Shown here one piece after another: positions 1 through 13,734 of a stretch of DNA of 64,000 bases (the stretch's first letter is position 1; each line of letters starts with the position of its first letter). A model generated the notes under the pieces. It made no database searches. It was given only the letters and a program-made list of their open reading frames with translations, and had not been told where the DNA came from. The translations under genes were made by a program, and so were the position numbers. The stretch is from Tubiluchus corallicola (Eukaryota; Priapulida; Priapulimorpha; Priapulimorphida; Tubiluchidae). The stretch spans positions 509,001-573,000 of the forward strand of contig JAQGDQ010000062.1 in NCBI GenBank assembly GCA_030141605.1, in the 5' to 3' direction.

Positions 1-1321
1 TGTTTATTACCTTAAAGCAATAGTAACTTATTATTAAATTTTGTTACTGTTCACCGACTGTGATGAAGCAGTTTTTAAATGGCAAAGTGTAAAGAGACTG
101 GGAAAGAAACAGACACAGTTATCATGGAAAAGCCAAGCCGAAGACAAGCATATTGTGCCACACAGAATAACAAAATACCACGATTGCGGCTATCACATGT
201 CAGTAAACATGTTTTTATGCCAAAAAATGCAAAAGAACTCATCTAACAGATTAGGCCTATAATGCCTAACAACTATTGAAATTAGGCTTTAATTGAATAT
301 TTATTTTGAATATAGTCGCATACTTTACCATTTCAGCTTTTATTGTCAATAAATCACACTAAAATAAAGCATTAAAATAACTTTAACGGTTTAACATTTA
401 GTGCAGTTTAATGCATGTTTCACAATGCTTCACCAAATCATTAATTTGCATTTTGGTAACAAAATGTTATAGCGCTATTGCTTAACTAAATCAAATAAAA
501 AATTTGCCTTTTATAAGCTGGCAAAACTTTAATTTACCACAATAGTTTCAATGCTATCTCATTTGAGGTATTAGAACAAAAAAACTTTTGCATTTTATCA
601 TCGGTAAAAAATTGCAAAGAATATTTACGACATACCTAAATTCGACAAGCAACATGATGCATGTAAAATAATAAATGTACCAGTACAACAGTTATAAGCA
701 TTCCTATCAGTGTTCCATACAAAAAATACCAATAAATATATGATAGCAATAAATACAAAACTTTGCAAAATATACATACTGTATAAATATATAATAATTA
801 TAGCTATAATAGTACTAAAACATGATCACATTAAAATACAGACCTAAGGTTATTATAAATGGACAATGCTTTTGCACAACATTAGAGTATAAAACATCAC
901 AGTTAAGACAAAAACACACAAATACTTTGAATACTATTTCTATACCTACTAGCATCAGCAGTGATTCATGACATTTGCGTAGTATAAACCATACAAAAGA
1001 ACGACAGGCATAATAGCTAAAACCAGAGAAAACCTTGATGATTCTGTAACAAGTAATGAGTAACTTCAGATCCAATGTCAAGTATATATTAAGATACATG
1101 TTTGTATGACTATGCTAGTACGACTTTAATTTACGACATATATTACTTACAATATATATATATATATAATGTTGTATGACTATATAGATATACTGCATAC
1201 AAACTTTTATTATCATGCGATACACCTACGTGCGAATATTGATGTTGAACTAAAAACCCTTAAAACGTAATTCAAAATTATACACTTATTCAGGCACTGA
1301 TATGCGTACATGTAATTGAGA
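1..1321. other. AT-rich intergenic stretch
   Basis: No supported gene. It holds short AT-rich open frames without recognisable content, a small (TA)n run near 1148-1168 and one TAGGCCTA palindrome at 252-259. Confidence 0.5.
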
Positions 1322-1327
1322 TTTATT
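1322..1327 (-). terminator. Poly(A) signal AATAAA of the SERINC gene
   Basis: TTTATT on the plus strand gives AATAAA on the minus strand, about 20 nt after the predicted stop codon at 1347-1349. This fits a short 3' UTR and supports the last exon. Confidence 0.45.
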
Positions 1328-1346
1328 ACAGATATTAAATGAAAGA

Positions 1347-4300
1347 TTAAAATATTGTTCGTTTGCTAGATGTAGGTTTTCCAGAAACATTTGCAGCAGA
1401 TCTGTCATCAGAAATGTCTCCGCTATCCACAGCAACTGTAGAATTGCCTGTTAACAGAAACCAAAGCAGGGAGATAATTGCAGGCAGAACAACAGCAACA
1501 GCAACAGGCAACTGCAACCACAACAGTAACAATAACAACAGCAACAATTAAAACGATTTCTGAAGGTCTTGGTTCTGACTATTTTATCAGGAATGTTATA
1601 AGATTACCTTTTATTTCTACAACATTTTACAATTTACCCAAAAAAAAGATCTTTGCAATTTTTTGAGAAGCAGTAGAAAACTTGGTCCTAGTTAAATCAG
1701 AAAGCTTCTAAATATCGTAGTTTAGACGTTTGTGAAGAAAGTAACACAAGGGTGTGACTAACCAGTAATAGCGAACTAAATATCAAGTAATCATTAAAAT
1801 TTTGCTATTAATATACAAATAATTTTAATAGATTAAGCATCCATTATTGAAAATATCAATAAAACACAGATTATGGACGGATACATGGATGAATTAATGA
1901 AAAATCCTGCTTTTGTTTTAAAAGCAAAACAGATATTTGTATACAAAGACATACAAAGAGGCTACCATACTGACAGGGTAATTTAAGAGTGTTTTTGAAA
2001 GTTGTTTAAAAAAGTGCCATGAAAAAGCTAAAGCACCTCGTGAGGACCGTCCACTTGCTGTGCTTGCAAAACTTTCTTGTGATTTTGATCGTTTGTATTT
2101 GCCCCTTGGAGTCTTTTGTTTGTTTGTGTGCTTGTCTTTACGTGCATCTCCTTTTGCGAAGTTGCTACTAGAAAAGCAAAACAAAAGCATGAAACAGGCA
2201 TCAATGGACAAACGTTTGTTTACAGTCCCTGGAACAAATTGCCCAAACTTAAAGGAAAGGCCAAGCCTTCTAGGAGGTTAGGCTTATTTGTATGTTCGCA
2301 AAAAATGTTAGAAAGATTTAGTAATAAAAGCGCCTCGTGTAATTAGTAAAATCACTTTAAAGTCGCGACCAATTCATGCTTGGATGCTCCCATTTTGACG
2401 CTATCGTTCTTCTTCCAATGACGTCATTCATCCTGAAGAAAAGTAGTGCACTGTCAATCTTCGTCAAAGGTATAAAAAGTTTTTTACAAAAAACATTAGG
2501 TAACTAATTTTGTAATATTTTTGCATGAACCTTAGGCAAGCTGCAGAAGTTTGAATTAGTTTAAGCAGCGTGCGCTTGCGGAAAGCCAAGATATGCTTAC
2601 GAAAAGTCATGAAATCCCCTAGTTACGTCATAATTTTCAACTCCTTAAAACATAAAAATTTCAAGTGTACACCGTTTACCAATTTCTAAAAAAAACTGAT
2701 TAAGAACAAACTGACAAACTGTTGAGACTACCTTCCAAAAATAATGAAAATAGAGAAAATGATTTAAAATGTAAATGAAGTATATAAAATAAAGCACACT
2801 AACACCACAGAATTAAGCTTTTGTAATATCAGACAATTTTGGACCAAACTGAAACTACCTAGCAATACCAACTGAACCTATTTAAATGGCTTACTTGTGC
2901 TCATGCCTCTGCATTAGAAGAAATATTATTACTATTTTGTTGTAGCAAAAAACAGATGCTTTCGTGACGTTCTGCCACCTGTCTCACTTGGTTTCACAGG
3001 TAAGTTGGCTTGAGTAGCAGCAGCAGGGGCGGAACTAGATGTGGGAAGCAGGGGGGGGGCACAAAAATTTTCTGGGAGGGCGAGGTATCCGAAGTGGTTA
3101 AATAATATATAAGTTAATTTTTAACCCCTTTTATACTGCATGCAGGCCTATAATTAGCATGTGTGTAGGATGGCGTAGCGGACAGAGCAATAATGAGAAA
3201 ATTAACTCTCAGTTAACCTAACGTTATTAATGCGCCTCTAACTAAATTGTTATTTACAGAAATTTATCACACACAAGTTGTAAGAAAATAATACGCAGGA
3301 AATAATGTCAAAATGAAATGTGGAACGATACTTCCTTGGACAAAAAAGTCTCGAATTTCAGCATGGTACCGCTGCTACACCAGCGTCCTATAGCTGTGCA
3401 CACAGACCTGTTGGCCTGTGTGTAGAGCCTGTGACTGTGTGCGGTCCCTGTAGGCCTACACTGTGATAGGCACCTCTATGCACACTGAGTTTTGTCTGCA
3501 CGCACACTGAAGCTACCAAGCATTTTTTTACCTAATTCCAATTCATATTGAAAATGATTACATGCGAACTTAGGAAAAAAATTATTTGTCCGATTTTGCA
3601 GGGGGGCGCAAATTTTGAGAGGGGGCGCACCCCCCTCGCTCCCCCCCTAGTTCCGCCCCTGAGCAGCAGTCATTGTCTAATATTGACAATATTCCAGGAA
3701 TATTCCAGGAATACTGATATTTTGCTACAAGTTTTATGGAATTTTGCTACTCAATCTATTTTGCAAAAAATAATACTCAGCTGTATAAAGTACATCTGTT
3801 TCTGACACCACACAGGTTAATATCATACCTGCCAACCTGACTTGCATCTCCTCCTCCTGTCTCGCTAAGACGTAACATTTCTTGTTGCTCGGACAGAGAA
3901 GCTCGTTTCCTTTTCTCCAGCTTTTTACCATTTGGGGTCCGGCCTTTAGACTGCTGTTCAGAATGACTAGAAATTACTTCAACAGATCTACAAAAAGCAG
4001 ATATTCAGCAAGTAATAATACAATACAAAGAGCAGAAGGCTTGAATGGTAAAATTTGTTTTCCAGTTACAAAAAATTGGCACAGCTGTTACACTTATACA
4101 AAACGTATACAAAAATTAATGTATACAAAAATTCGTTGAAGCCTTCTGCAGACATTAATGTGATGGACCATGCATCTGTCATGTAGTAATGTAGATACTT
4201 GCAATGTCAATTTTTGTGATTTTATTGGGTAAAATATACCATGCATTTGTATTGACTTGCTTTTGCAATAATCTGCATGCTTGAATATGGTTAGCAAAAG

Positions 4301-4745
4301 AAACAGTCTGGAGTTTTCAAATATAAATGCAGCTCATCACTCTAAACTTTAATGTGGTGTCTTACATGCACACATACAAGAACATGACCCCTTATGTTAC
4401 TGTAAGATAACAAATTTATAAATAACGCTTTTTTAAAATGTTATTGCTTATTGACTACAAATTTTGATACAGAAGATTGTTTTACACGTGAAAAGGTTCA
4501 GGTTTTAATTCCGCAAAAAGTGAGAAGCAGTCAGCATGTAATTAACAATAAAACAAATTCGATTGTTAGAACAACATTTGATTAAAAAAACTGAGCAAAA
4601 ACTGAACAAGACATAGTATAATGCTTATTGAGTAGCTTGCTAAACACAATCGAATGTGTGTAATTTTAAATATATGCAAGTTTATTACACAGTTTATTGC
4701 ACTAATGAACCGGTAAGTACATGCAAAAAAGTTAACATAACATAC
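1347..4745 (-). CDS. Three terminal exons coding the SERINC tail
   Basis: Exons 3966-3829, 2167-2037 and 1447-1347. The previous exon (4922-4746) ends ...GAACAGTTACA before GTATGT, leaving two bases of a codon. Exon 3966 supplies the one base needed and reads [11 protein letters not shown], then a basic stretch [15 protein letters not shown]. Exon 2167 reads [11 protein letters not shown], then [18 protein letters not shown]. Exon 1447 reads [16 protein letters not shown] and ends KRTIF before TAA. The acceptor of exon 2167 is a double TAGTAG, so one Ser may be optional. Its donor could be GTGCTT after 2037 or GTATGG after 1971; both keep phase 1, and the longer form adds 22 mostly hydrophobic residues. 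If the 4745 donor is not used, reading continues to a stop at 4694-4696, giving a short tail. These exons could instead belong to a separate gene, but the perfect phase chain argues for one transcript. Confidence 0.6.
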
Positions 4746-7700
4746 TGTAACTGTTCATCTTGAAGTCTTTCTCGTGGCGTTCGAGCAATGTTACGCTTCG
4801 GACAACAACTCGGTGAGATAAGTGTCCACAAATAAATAATGAAACACATCCAGCTCGAACCCATGCGAACCCAGACCGTATTCCAGTCTTTGCCAAAAGT
4901 AAATATACTAGCTTCTTTTGGACTAGAAGAAACATAAAGACACTAGATGTGACAAAGTAAGCTTTACGTGCTAACATGTAAATGTGAATCCAAAGAATTA
5001 CATAACTTGGCAAACACTAAATTGTATCTCACATGTAGGCATTTGCACCTGAAAGTTTTTCAATAAAAATACATTTACCCTAGGTCTCCACTAGAAGAAT
5101 CCCGTCGGTCTTACTATGTGTGCTTTTATATACATTATAACCTACACACTAATCTTGCAATAACAGGCATTATTACAGAGAAATAACGAGAGAATAATTA
5201 TTTTTATACCTAAATTATGCATGTGAGCACATTTTAAACACCACTTATTAGTCTTACCACTTGTTTTGTATATTCTCCATCAAAATAAATTCATTGAATT
5301 ATTCATAACATTTGTATTTTCTTTTACTTGAGTTTTGATGAACTGGCATTAAGCTTTTACCGCTTTCTACGAAAAAAATGAAAAACTTAAAACAATTGCA
5401 CATCTATCTAAAACAAAACAACAATGGGCCTCTTTCTCTACAAAGATAACTTATACAATGATTATGTGACAAATATTTTGGGAAAATTCACAGATAAGAC
5501 AAAGGAAAGTAAAAGTGGCAGTGGTGCTAGGACAAGCTTACTTAAACCAGTTTGTGAGTTGCATCATCAGGTAGAAAGTACCCAAGCAGAAGACGACATG
5601 AAAAAATGAGTAACTGTAGATGACACCCAATGCTTCATTTCTCTTTATCGGCTGACCTCCAGATATTGCAGATGGCTCTACAAATGTAATAAATGAAAAT
5701 ATACAAAATTTGTAAACTCAAAGAGAAAGAAAGATTTAGACAAAAAGTAAGCAAAGATGTCGCAAGTACACGCAAAGATATTCCTGACATAAGAAAGTAA
5801 AAATGTTAACGTTAAGATAAGTAGAAACAGCAAATTAAAGGAAATGAAAGCAATTACGAGAAAGAGCAACAAGAATGATTCATTACTTCAGAACCACTGT
5901 AACTCAAAATGTTGGAATTTTGCTTTATGAAATTCTTGTAATATTACGGCAGAATGACCGAGTAAAATTAAATGGAAATCATACCTCCACTGTGACGACA
6001 ACAACAACATTCATCGGATGGGACATTGACTGGTATACCCAATCTCTCAGATGATCGAGAAGTAGTAATACTGTAATGTAACAAATCAATAGTGTATTAC
6101 ATGCTTAGAGATTTAGAGTAGTAAGAATAATCTCACATTATTTACACATTAAAATAGAAATTACTCTCAGCATGCATAATATTAGAACACTAAAAGAAAA
6201 ATAATCTATAGCAGTCTGTAGTATAGGCTTGTTGTAGCTAATCGAATAAACCAACCAACATGGTGAAAGCTCTATCGAAACAATACTGTCAGTGAATTGG
6301 CAAACACTAGTCTCTTTGTTTATTTTCAGATTAGCCAATCAGCAATGCTGAAGTTTTGTAAGCATTTTCTTTCTAGAGTAAAGTAAATCACTCAGCACAG
6401 CTGCTTTAGCTAACTGATTTCAGTATCAATGTTTCACTTGTACAGTACAAGGCAAAGCTGACATGCACTTCACAAGTGCATCGATAAGCAATAAAATTTT
6501 GACAGCTGACAGGTAAGATTCAATAGGAAGCCTTTCCACTTTAAGCTGCATGGCAATAGAGCCAAGTTTATCTGTGTGAAAGACAATAAGAACATTACAC
6601 TTTGTTTTACGAAGAAAATTACCAATTTAACAGCAGGTAATTTACCTTGAATATAAGACCGTTCCTATCATCACTGCTACACCAATGTATGCTACTACAG
6701 ACTTATCTAACCAACTAGATTCTGGTGGTCCACAGGAACTACTCAGTTGAAATATTTCATTCGGAATGAACTCTCGTATGTCGACCATAGTGGAGAACTT
6801 CTGCGATGCTGTCATTGCTATTTGCAAATATAAAAAACAGCAAAATGACGGTCAAAAATCAGAAAACACACAATACAAGCCAGTTACAATTGCTTAGTAA
6901 ATGCTTGCTTGCAGTTAGATTATGAAATTTGCACTGGGGTGGCTTGGTAATCTCCTTTTAAAAAGGCTAACTAACAGGACAGCTTTTAAATGTTAGTGTA
7001 GTTAGAACATTGAGATATCTATTCTATGAACACTGCTTCTTGGGACGGACATTCCCTTACAAGTGAATTTTCATTGCTGTACTTACAGCAGTACGAAATG
7101 ATACTCTAAACTCAGTACTTTTTCAAATTAACATTACTCACTTTACTGTAATATTATTATCATATTAAAGTCAATACTACAAACAGTAAGAGTATTGCTG
7201 GCTGGTGCAACTTCTTAATTAATTTTCTTTAATCATGAAATAGGAAATAAACAGAATCAATAAGACAATGAAAACTCACTCCCTTTATCAGCTTCGCAGC
7301 CATTGCTAAATAATGTAGCCTATGCTTTTTATAAAACAAAGCAGTTAATCCAGGAAATATGACCTTACAAGTTTGTATGCAAATTAACTCTATGACGATT
7401 CAAATCACAGCAAACTAGCTTGAAGAATACAAGTTGAAAATAATGCAGTAGAGGAAAACAGAACAGATGTGGTCGCTAAACAACAGCAAATAAAAAAAGC
7501 CAGTTACCTTCTAAATCAGGCAGCAATGGTTCTCCAGCTAATGCAGTCCAGGTTAAATACATAATGTAGGCTGAAATCATTGATGCTTGCAACAAACCAG
7601 AACGAGGATCTCCGGTACCTAGAAACAACATAGAAATCCCAGTAAACAAGCAATAAAGCAACTCTCAATTTCAACAAAAATGGCTTGTTTGTTTATAAAA

Positions 7701-10700
7701 TTATTTACTCATGTACAATAAACAATTAGGAAATATAAAAAATGAGCCAAAATAAAAAATGTAATAAGGATTAAAAGCACACAAAGCTTCTACAGCCTTT
7801 ACATACCTTCATCATTTTTGATGATGGCAGGAGCTTACCTGGAGTTAAGCTAGTAATAATCAGATAGTACATTCTACGGTGGTTACTATAGATCTACTTA
7901 TGTTTCATAGGTGGCGTATACCTTCCTGCATATGTCAGTGTCTTCCCAAAAATCTTTTTAAAAAATGGCTAAAAAATCAACTGGCTTGCGCATTTGGTCT
8001 TTTTAGAAACACTTCCTGTGGGTTGAATAGTGGTCATTTCCAAGACATTTTGACCAAAACTTCATACTACACATGACAATTGTTGTTACATCAAGGATTA
8101 CCCTCTGTTGCACAACACATAATTACACGACAGTATAATCTATTGACTTATTACAATCATTAATAAGCGCATCCTAACAGAGACAATGTGAAAATGTTTG
8201 TATTATAGTAAATAATAATAATTTCATTTCACTCCCGATAATGTGCAAAACTTCTTTACTGGGCTTTTTCGAGCACATAGCAAAAATTTATTGAACAGAT
8301 CTGCATCAATGTCAGCTTTCCATGAGAGAGCGTAAAATTTCATTTCACATTATTATTAAAAAGCAGGGCACAATAACTCAGTTTCATCACTTACTGCTCA
8401 ACTAAATATTTTTTCAGTAAAAAGTATGTGATGTCAGTAACTTAGCTTCCTTCAGTCACCCAAGTATTATTATCTGATTTGTGGTGATTTTTATTTAGCT
8501 GCTTGTAATTCTCACATAAATAAATTATCAAAGGTTTACCATAGATTATAGTCTATAGATTAATGATGCCCTAAAAGCACTACATGAAATACATTCATAT
8601 AAAAAGTTGGGCCTTAAAATTCAACTGGAAACCATGGCACAACTATTAGTGAGAAAATTCATTTCTGAATTAACTAAACATATGAAGCTTATTTCTAACA
8701 CTAAGTGATAAATGTGTTGACTCTAGAAGAACTACTAACAGTCACTGAAAAATAGATCTTAATTACTTAAATGCTCTTAAAAAAGAAAGAGTGAAACATG
8801 CCAAGAAAAAACGATGCATGCAATCCGTACAATAAATATTTATCACAAAACTCTTAATAATACTTACTTTGGACAACACAAGGCAGCACGGATACCAGTG
8901 ACAAAATCATACAAAGAAAGGCATTGAGAGATATGAACACCTTGTTGATAAAACACTCATCTTTTGCAGTGTAAAATGCAAATAGGATAACTGTAGCAAC
9001 AACACATCCAGCATATAAAAATAAAGCCATCAGCACCATTACTATAAAATAAAAAATAAGTATAACCAAAATTTCATCCAGGACATACGATCTCATACAT
9101 TTGTATGCAACATCACTCTGTGACGAAGTTTTGAACTACCTTAACAGTTAAATATGATGGTATTAGCTTAAATTTCTGAAACTTTTGTATGAAAATTACC
9201 TCTTTACAAGTAGTAATGGCAGATCATTTTATTTCCTAATAAAGACTAATTCTTGTAAGTATAGGTTCAATTAACTCAATCATTTATGACAAGTAAAGAG
9301 ACCTGCCTGAAACAATGGTGAAATAAAGTGAAATGAAAAAAGACCAACTCGTAAAATTTTTACTAACGTTTCAGGTCACACGAAATTTGTTTGCTTACAA
9401 TTTTAAGCTTAAGTACTTAATGTGTGTAAGATGATTGTTGCAAATTAGTAATATAAATTTAAACTATGCTATTTATCATTCCTTACCATTTCCTGTCTCT
9501 AAAATTAACCTTGTACCTTCTTCTAAAAGAAAGGAGATTACGACTCACTGTAGGTGATTTGCAATGTCAAAGCAGGTTAATGTTGTGAGATGCAAAATTG
9601 CAAATCTGGAGATTTTTCAAAAAAACTGAAAACCCGGAAATTCTAAGTCGCAAATATCGCACAAAAACTAACTTCAAGGTTTGAGTTAGAGTTGGCCATT
9701 TGACTAAGAAAAATGAGCTTCTTATTTTCGACCTCAGAAAAGTTACTAGCTCACAATTACTTTTACGTGTTGTAATCGTAGTTGCTTTATTTTAAATATT
9801 ATTCTTTTGTGCTCAACTTCTGACAGATGCGAGAATTGTAGAATGTATCCATAGATACATTATTCGGTATCAGCTAATCAACAATATCAGCTTTTGAGTT
9901 CAGTGTATGTACAAATTTAATTTTGAATAATTGAATAACTAATGATTCTAACAATAACCTTGCTAAAAACTAATGATAAAACTAACTTTTTCTTTCTATG
10001 TGAAGACTAAGTGCTATGATTTTTAATTATAACATCTTACAAGAAAACCAGCCACAGTGTGAACCACCCTTGACCATTCGGGAAATTCTGAAAAAGAAAA
10101 CTGCATAAGGAAAGTGAACAAAGACAAAAAACCTACAAAGAGAGCAAAAGTAAATAACAGTCATTCATTTCCAAAAACTTGAATTTTTCATCGTTTGTTT
10201 TATGAAAAAGGTAGCCTATTTCACATATGTTCACTACGAATTCATAACAGAGTTCATAATGAATCTACTGAAATACCTTTGTTCAGTGGTGCAAATGTTC
10301 AGTTCATATAAAATACGTATTTTTATACGGACAGTGTATCTCAATGAATATATACAAGTTTATTCTATAAATAATATTATTTAGTTATTTTACATAAAAT
10401 AATAGCCATACAAAAGTGCAACAATAAAAATAAATACAAATACAACAAATAATGCTAATAAAGTGCCATAAAAATACTAGTACTTATAGTTTTACTTTTA
10501 AATCTCTTGCCAAAGCATAACTTTCATTAGACACCACTCAGAAAATCAATTTGTAATGCATAATTCTAAGCACATTTGTTTCAAAACATAATTCTTTTGG
10601 CTCAAGTAAGTTAGCATAATAGTACTAAAAATTTTCCTTTCAGTTTTTAATCCTTTTTGCAAACACTAGTCAATGACACAAAAAAATCTCAGCAACCAGT

Positions 10701-12660
10701 ATAGAAACTGATCAGCTCACAATATGGCGAAATTGCTTATATAAATTTTATCGATAAATATGAAAAACCAAAAAAGAATGCTATTATGAGAAAGTCGACT
10801 TACATTTTATCATTAAGAGAATGAGCAAAATCAATTATGAGCACTAGTTGAAGAAAAATAAATAAAACAGCTCCAACAGCACCAATGTACATCCACACTG
10901 AAATAACAAGTATAATAGCAATTATTACTAAAGCTCTCCAACAGAGAAAGCACCATTTGGCATCAGATAATTCATACAGTCACACAGAGCGATTTTGTAA
11001 ATGGCTTTAGTATACTTATGTTAATTTTGGTGTTGTACTTGCCATGTAATTAGAATGTAAAAAGACAAAACAAAATTTATGTACAGGCACTTGTTTATGC
11101 TATGTTTGTATATAAGATGACAATCTTTTACCAGCAATTAATAATTTAATTTAAGTCCTTTTCACAGGACAGTTTGGATGTGACTGCTGCCGCTTTCACA
11201 AAAAAACCCAGTAAACTCATTTTTGGTGAATGGGTTCATCTACTGCAGTCTCAAACTTTTTTATATCACGGCATTCTTAGTATCAAGCTGCATATTATCA
11301 CCAAACAACTCGATGATCTGAAGCTTCTTAAAAGTAACTGGCAAATTAAAAAGCCTTAGTAAGTTCACAGATAGGGTCTCTTTCAGCAAATCAGTAAGCG
11401 CATTGCAATTAGGAAATTAGAAGCTTCTGCACAGACTAATACACAGAATACATACCGAGTCCATTACATGCAATAAAGCAATAACTATGACCTTATAACT
11501 GCAGCAGTTTGCACTAGGTTAAACGTTTGACAGCTCTGTCTCATTTGAGTGCATGCAGGAACCTAGTAAATCCCTTTTTGAAGCTTTTTGAAAACGATCA
11601 GCATGCACGGGAGGCGCATTTTCAGTTCCAATTCAATGAAACTTAGTTATGTTCATTAATCTAAAATTATTTTAAATATTTGTTTCTTTCTTTCACAAAA
11701 TAATAAAGCACATTTAATGTATATTCATTCCAAATATAATCAATTAAATCAGTGCTTCTTGGCATATGAAAACAGCTATTCCTATTTTTGTCAAAACTAG
11801 ATAAAGTGGACTTATTAGGTATTTCCAGAAAATGGGAGATTAATATCACATTTTTACAGAGTTTAGCATAGTTTTAAATCATTTACAAACAACTGTTAAA
11901 GCAGTACTATGTGTAACAAGCAAAAAAATAAACAATCAAATATTTTCAAAGTCAATTACTCCTTCACAGACGTATCTTGTTGCAGAACAGCTACAACAAA
12001 ATTTTTCCAAATTACATTATAGACAGTCTAGTCACTAACTATGTCTTTCCTTTTATATTAGATTCCCTCTTGGCTCTTTTCATCACTTAGTGGTGTCCAT
12101 TACGTTAGAGAAACATTTCGTAAATTCATAGCAATTATTTCATTACCTGCCATAATTGGGTTAGCGAATGAACTTGGAATAAGGAAGACACCAGCAATTA
12201 AGCCACCAAGTGCGAAAAACTTGAGCAACCAAAATCTGTAAAAGGTAAGTCATTTAAAAAAAAGTACATTTGTTGTGAAAGATCACACAAAAACATACAC
12301 CACAACCTAAAAATCAATAATCAACACAAGAAAACAAAATGACAGGAAATTACACTTATTTTCTAAATAAAAATTGCTCAAACAAACGAGATTTTATTTA
12401 ACAACTAAAGCAGTAATAAGCAGAGCTCACCTTTACTTGTTTTACATTTTTCTGAATTACCTTTTATTTTATGTAACTCACCCATTATGTATATTTGCTC
12501 TCCAGCTTCTACTCGTTGACACCCACATGGTAAGGACAGACATAAGAAAGAAAAAAATAACCATAGCAAAACAGAGACGATAAACTGCCATGTAACCAGT
12601 TAAGCGTTCGCAGTTTGGTTCAGCTTTTAGCTTGATACATGTTGCATTAAAGAAAGACAC
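1347..12660 (-). CDS. SERINC: SERINC-family membrane protein with extended C-terminal tail (5' partial, 13 exons)
   Basis: Multipass serine incorporator (TMS1/TDE1) family; members sit in plasma and endosomal membranes and have been linked to serine-lipid synthesis, lipid scrambling and restriction of retroviral particles. Hand-spliced exons, 5' to 3' on the minus strand: 12660-12482, 12235-12147, 10897-10804, 10087-10041, 9041-8868, 7618-7508, 6817-6646, 6070-5985, 5677-5542, 4922-4746, 3966-3829, 2167-2037 (or to 1971), 1447-1347. All junctions keep phase and use GT/AG. Family hallmarks in order: [60 protein letters not shown]...[24 protein letters not shown]. The product is about 544 residues without the N-terminal exon (the MG...CC segment and first helix), which was not found. 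Normal SERINCs end just after the last helix; here about 140 basic and Ser-rich residues follow. An AATAAA lies about 20 nt past the stop. Family assignment is very secure; the last three exons are inferred from phase and composition. Confidence 0.9.
3024..3661. mobile_element. hAT-like MITE in a SERINC intron
   Basis: A 638-bp element bounded by perfect 15-bp inverted repeats CAGGGGCGGAACTAG and flanked by an exact 8-bp target duplication AGCAGCAG (3016-3023 and 3662-3669). Eight-base duplications and CAGGGG-type ends are typical of the hAT superfamily. Both ends carry G-rich subterminal tracts. No transposase frame is seen, so it is non-autonomous. It lies in the intron between SERINC exons 3829 and 2167. 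Confidence 0.88.
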
Positions 12661-13025
12661 CTGTGACAAACAAAATGTAAGAACATAAATTCACATCACA
12701 AATTTACAGTAAGGATTACAGCAAGATAGGCAAAACATCATAGCTCCATTACTTTCTGAACTTGAAGCAACTTTCAAGGCTGTTTTACAAACTAAGAGCT
12801 AATCACACTTTTTAGTCAGCAAATTCTAAAATACTAGATGTCATTTTCAAGATACCCACAGAAAAAAACTAAAAAAACTAAAGAACTGAATTTGTATGTG
12901 GATATATCACAGCCCCATTAGGACATTTCAGAAAGTAAAGAAATTCTAACCCAGTAACCCTGACCCTAACACATAAGAATACTGTAGGTGCTATTACTAA
13001 CATATACATCAGCATGTACATAGAT

Positions 13026-13734
13026 CAGGGGTCTTGAAAGTGGTTGATATCGACCCTTGGGGGTCCTGGGGGTCAAAAAGGGTTGATAAATGCATGGGAG
13101 TCAAAAAAGGGTCGATAAATGCCGGGACCATTTATAGTTTGTTCATAAAGGTTACTGTTTTGTTTCCATCGATAATCGAGTAATTACCAGCATTATTTAT
13201 TGCTTGAGGCTAATATTTCTATCTGGTTCCAACAATGAAAATGCAGATATTGTTTGTAATATGGTGTCCATTGTTGGAGAATTTAAAATTTAAATGTCAC
13301 CTTCTGCTCTGCACTTCTACAGTAGGTACTTACTGGCAAAATATTAACTGCTACATCAGCAGTGTGCCAGATCAACAGCCAGAAGGAGACAGCAGATCTA
13401 AACCATTTTTGCCCTAAGGATGACTTACAAAAAAACTATGATTTCTTTACCAAGATACCAAGAGGTTATTGTATTTTAGCGTATTTAAGGGGGAGGGATA
13501 TTCACAGTGGAAGGGGATACAAAACTACAGTTTCGCAGGGCTTGGAATGCAGTTTCCCTTACTGATGTATATGGAAAGCAGGGTTTGGTATGCAGTTCCT
13601 CTCACTAATGTAGGTGGAAACTGCACATCTACTTAATTATTATTAACATGTATTTTTTGTACATGCCTGGAGGTTGAAGAGAAATCAAAGATTCCATGAA
13701 AGGGCCAATGCTCTAAACAGTTTGTGGACCCCTG
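13026..13734. mobile_element. Short inverted-repeat element (MITE), probably hAT-like
   Basis: Ends CAGGGGTC and GGACCCCTG form a short inverted terminal repeat, flanked on both sides by TAGAT (13021-13025 and 13735-13739). The left end has three related GGGTC/GTTGATA-type subrepeats. There is no transposase frame. The CAGGGG ends suggest hAT, but a 5-bp duplication is atypical for most hAT groups, so family placement is tentative. Confidence 0.55.

Noticed and set aside
815-1099. 94-codon hydrophobic minus frame
   Set aside because: Composition follows AT-rich DNA; it lies after the SERINC poly(A) signal without promoter or splice evidence.
1363-1551. Plus-strand frames with CAA/CAG repeats (poly-Gln, Asn/Thr)
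   Set aside because: They overlap the minus-strand SERINC terminal exon and its pyrimidine-rich intron end; no splice sites support them.
4694-4745. Reading the SERINC exon through to a stop at 4694 as the normal C-terminus
   Set aside because: The donor GTATGT and three phase-matched downstream exons with a poly(A) signal fit better; the read-through may still be a minor form.
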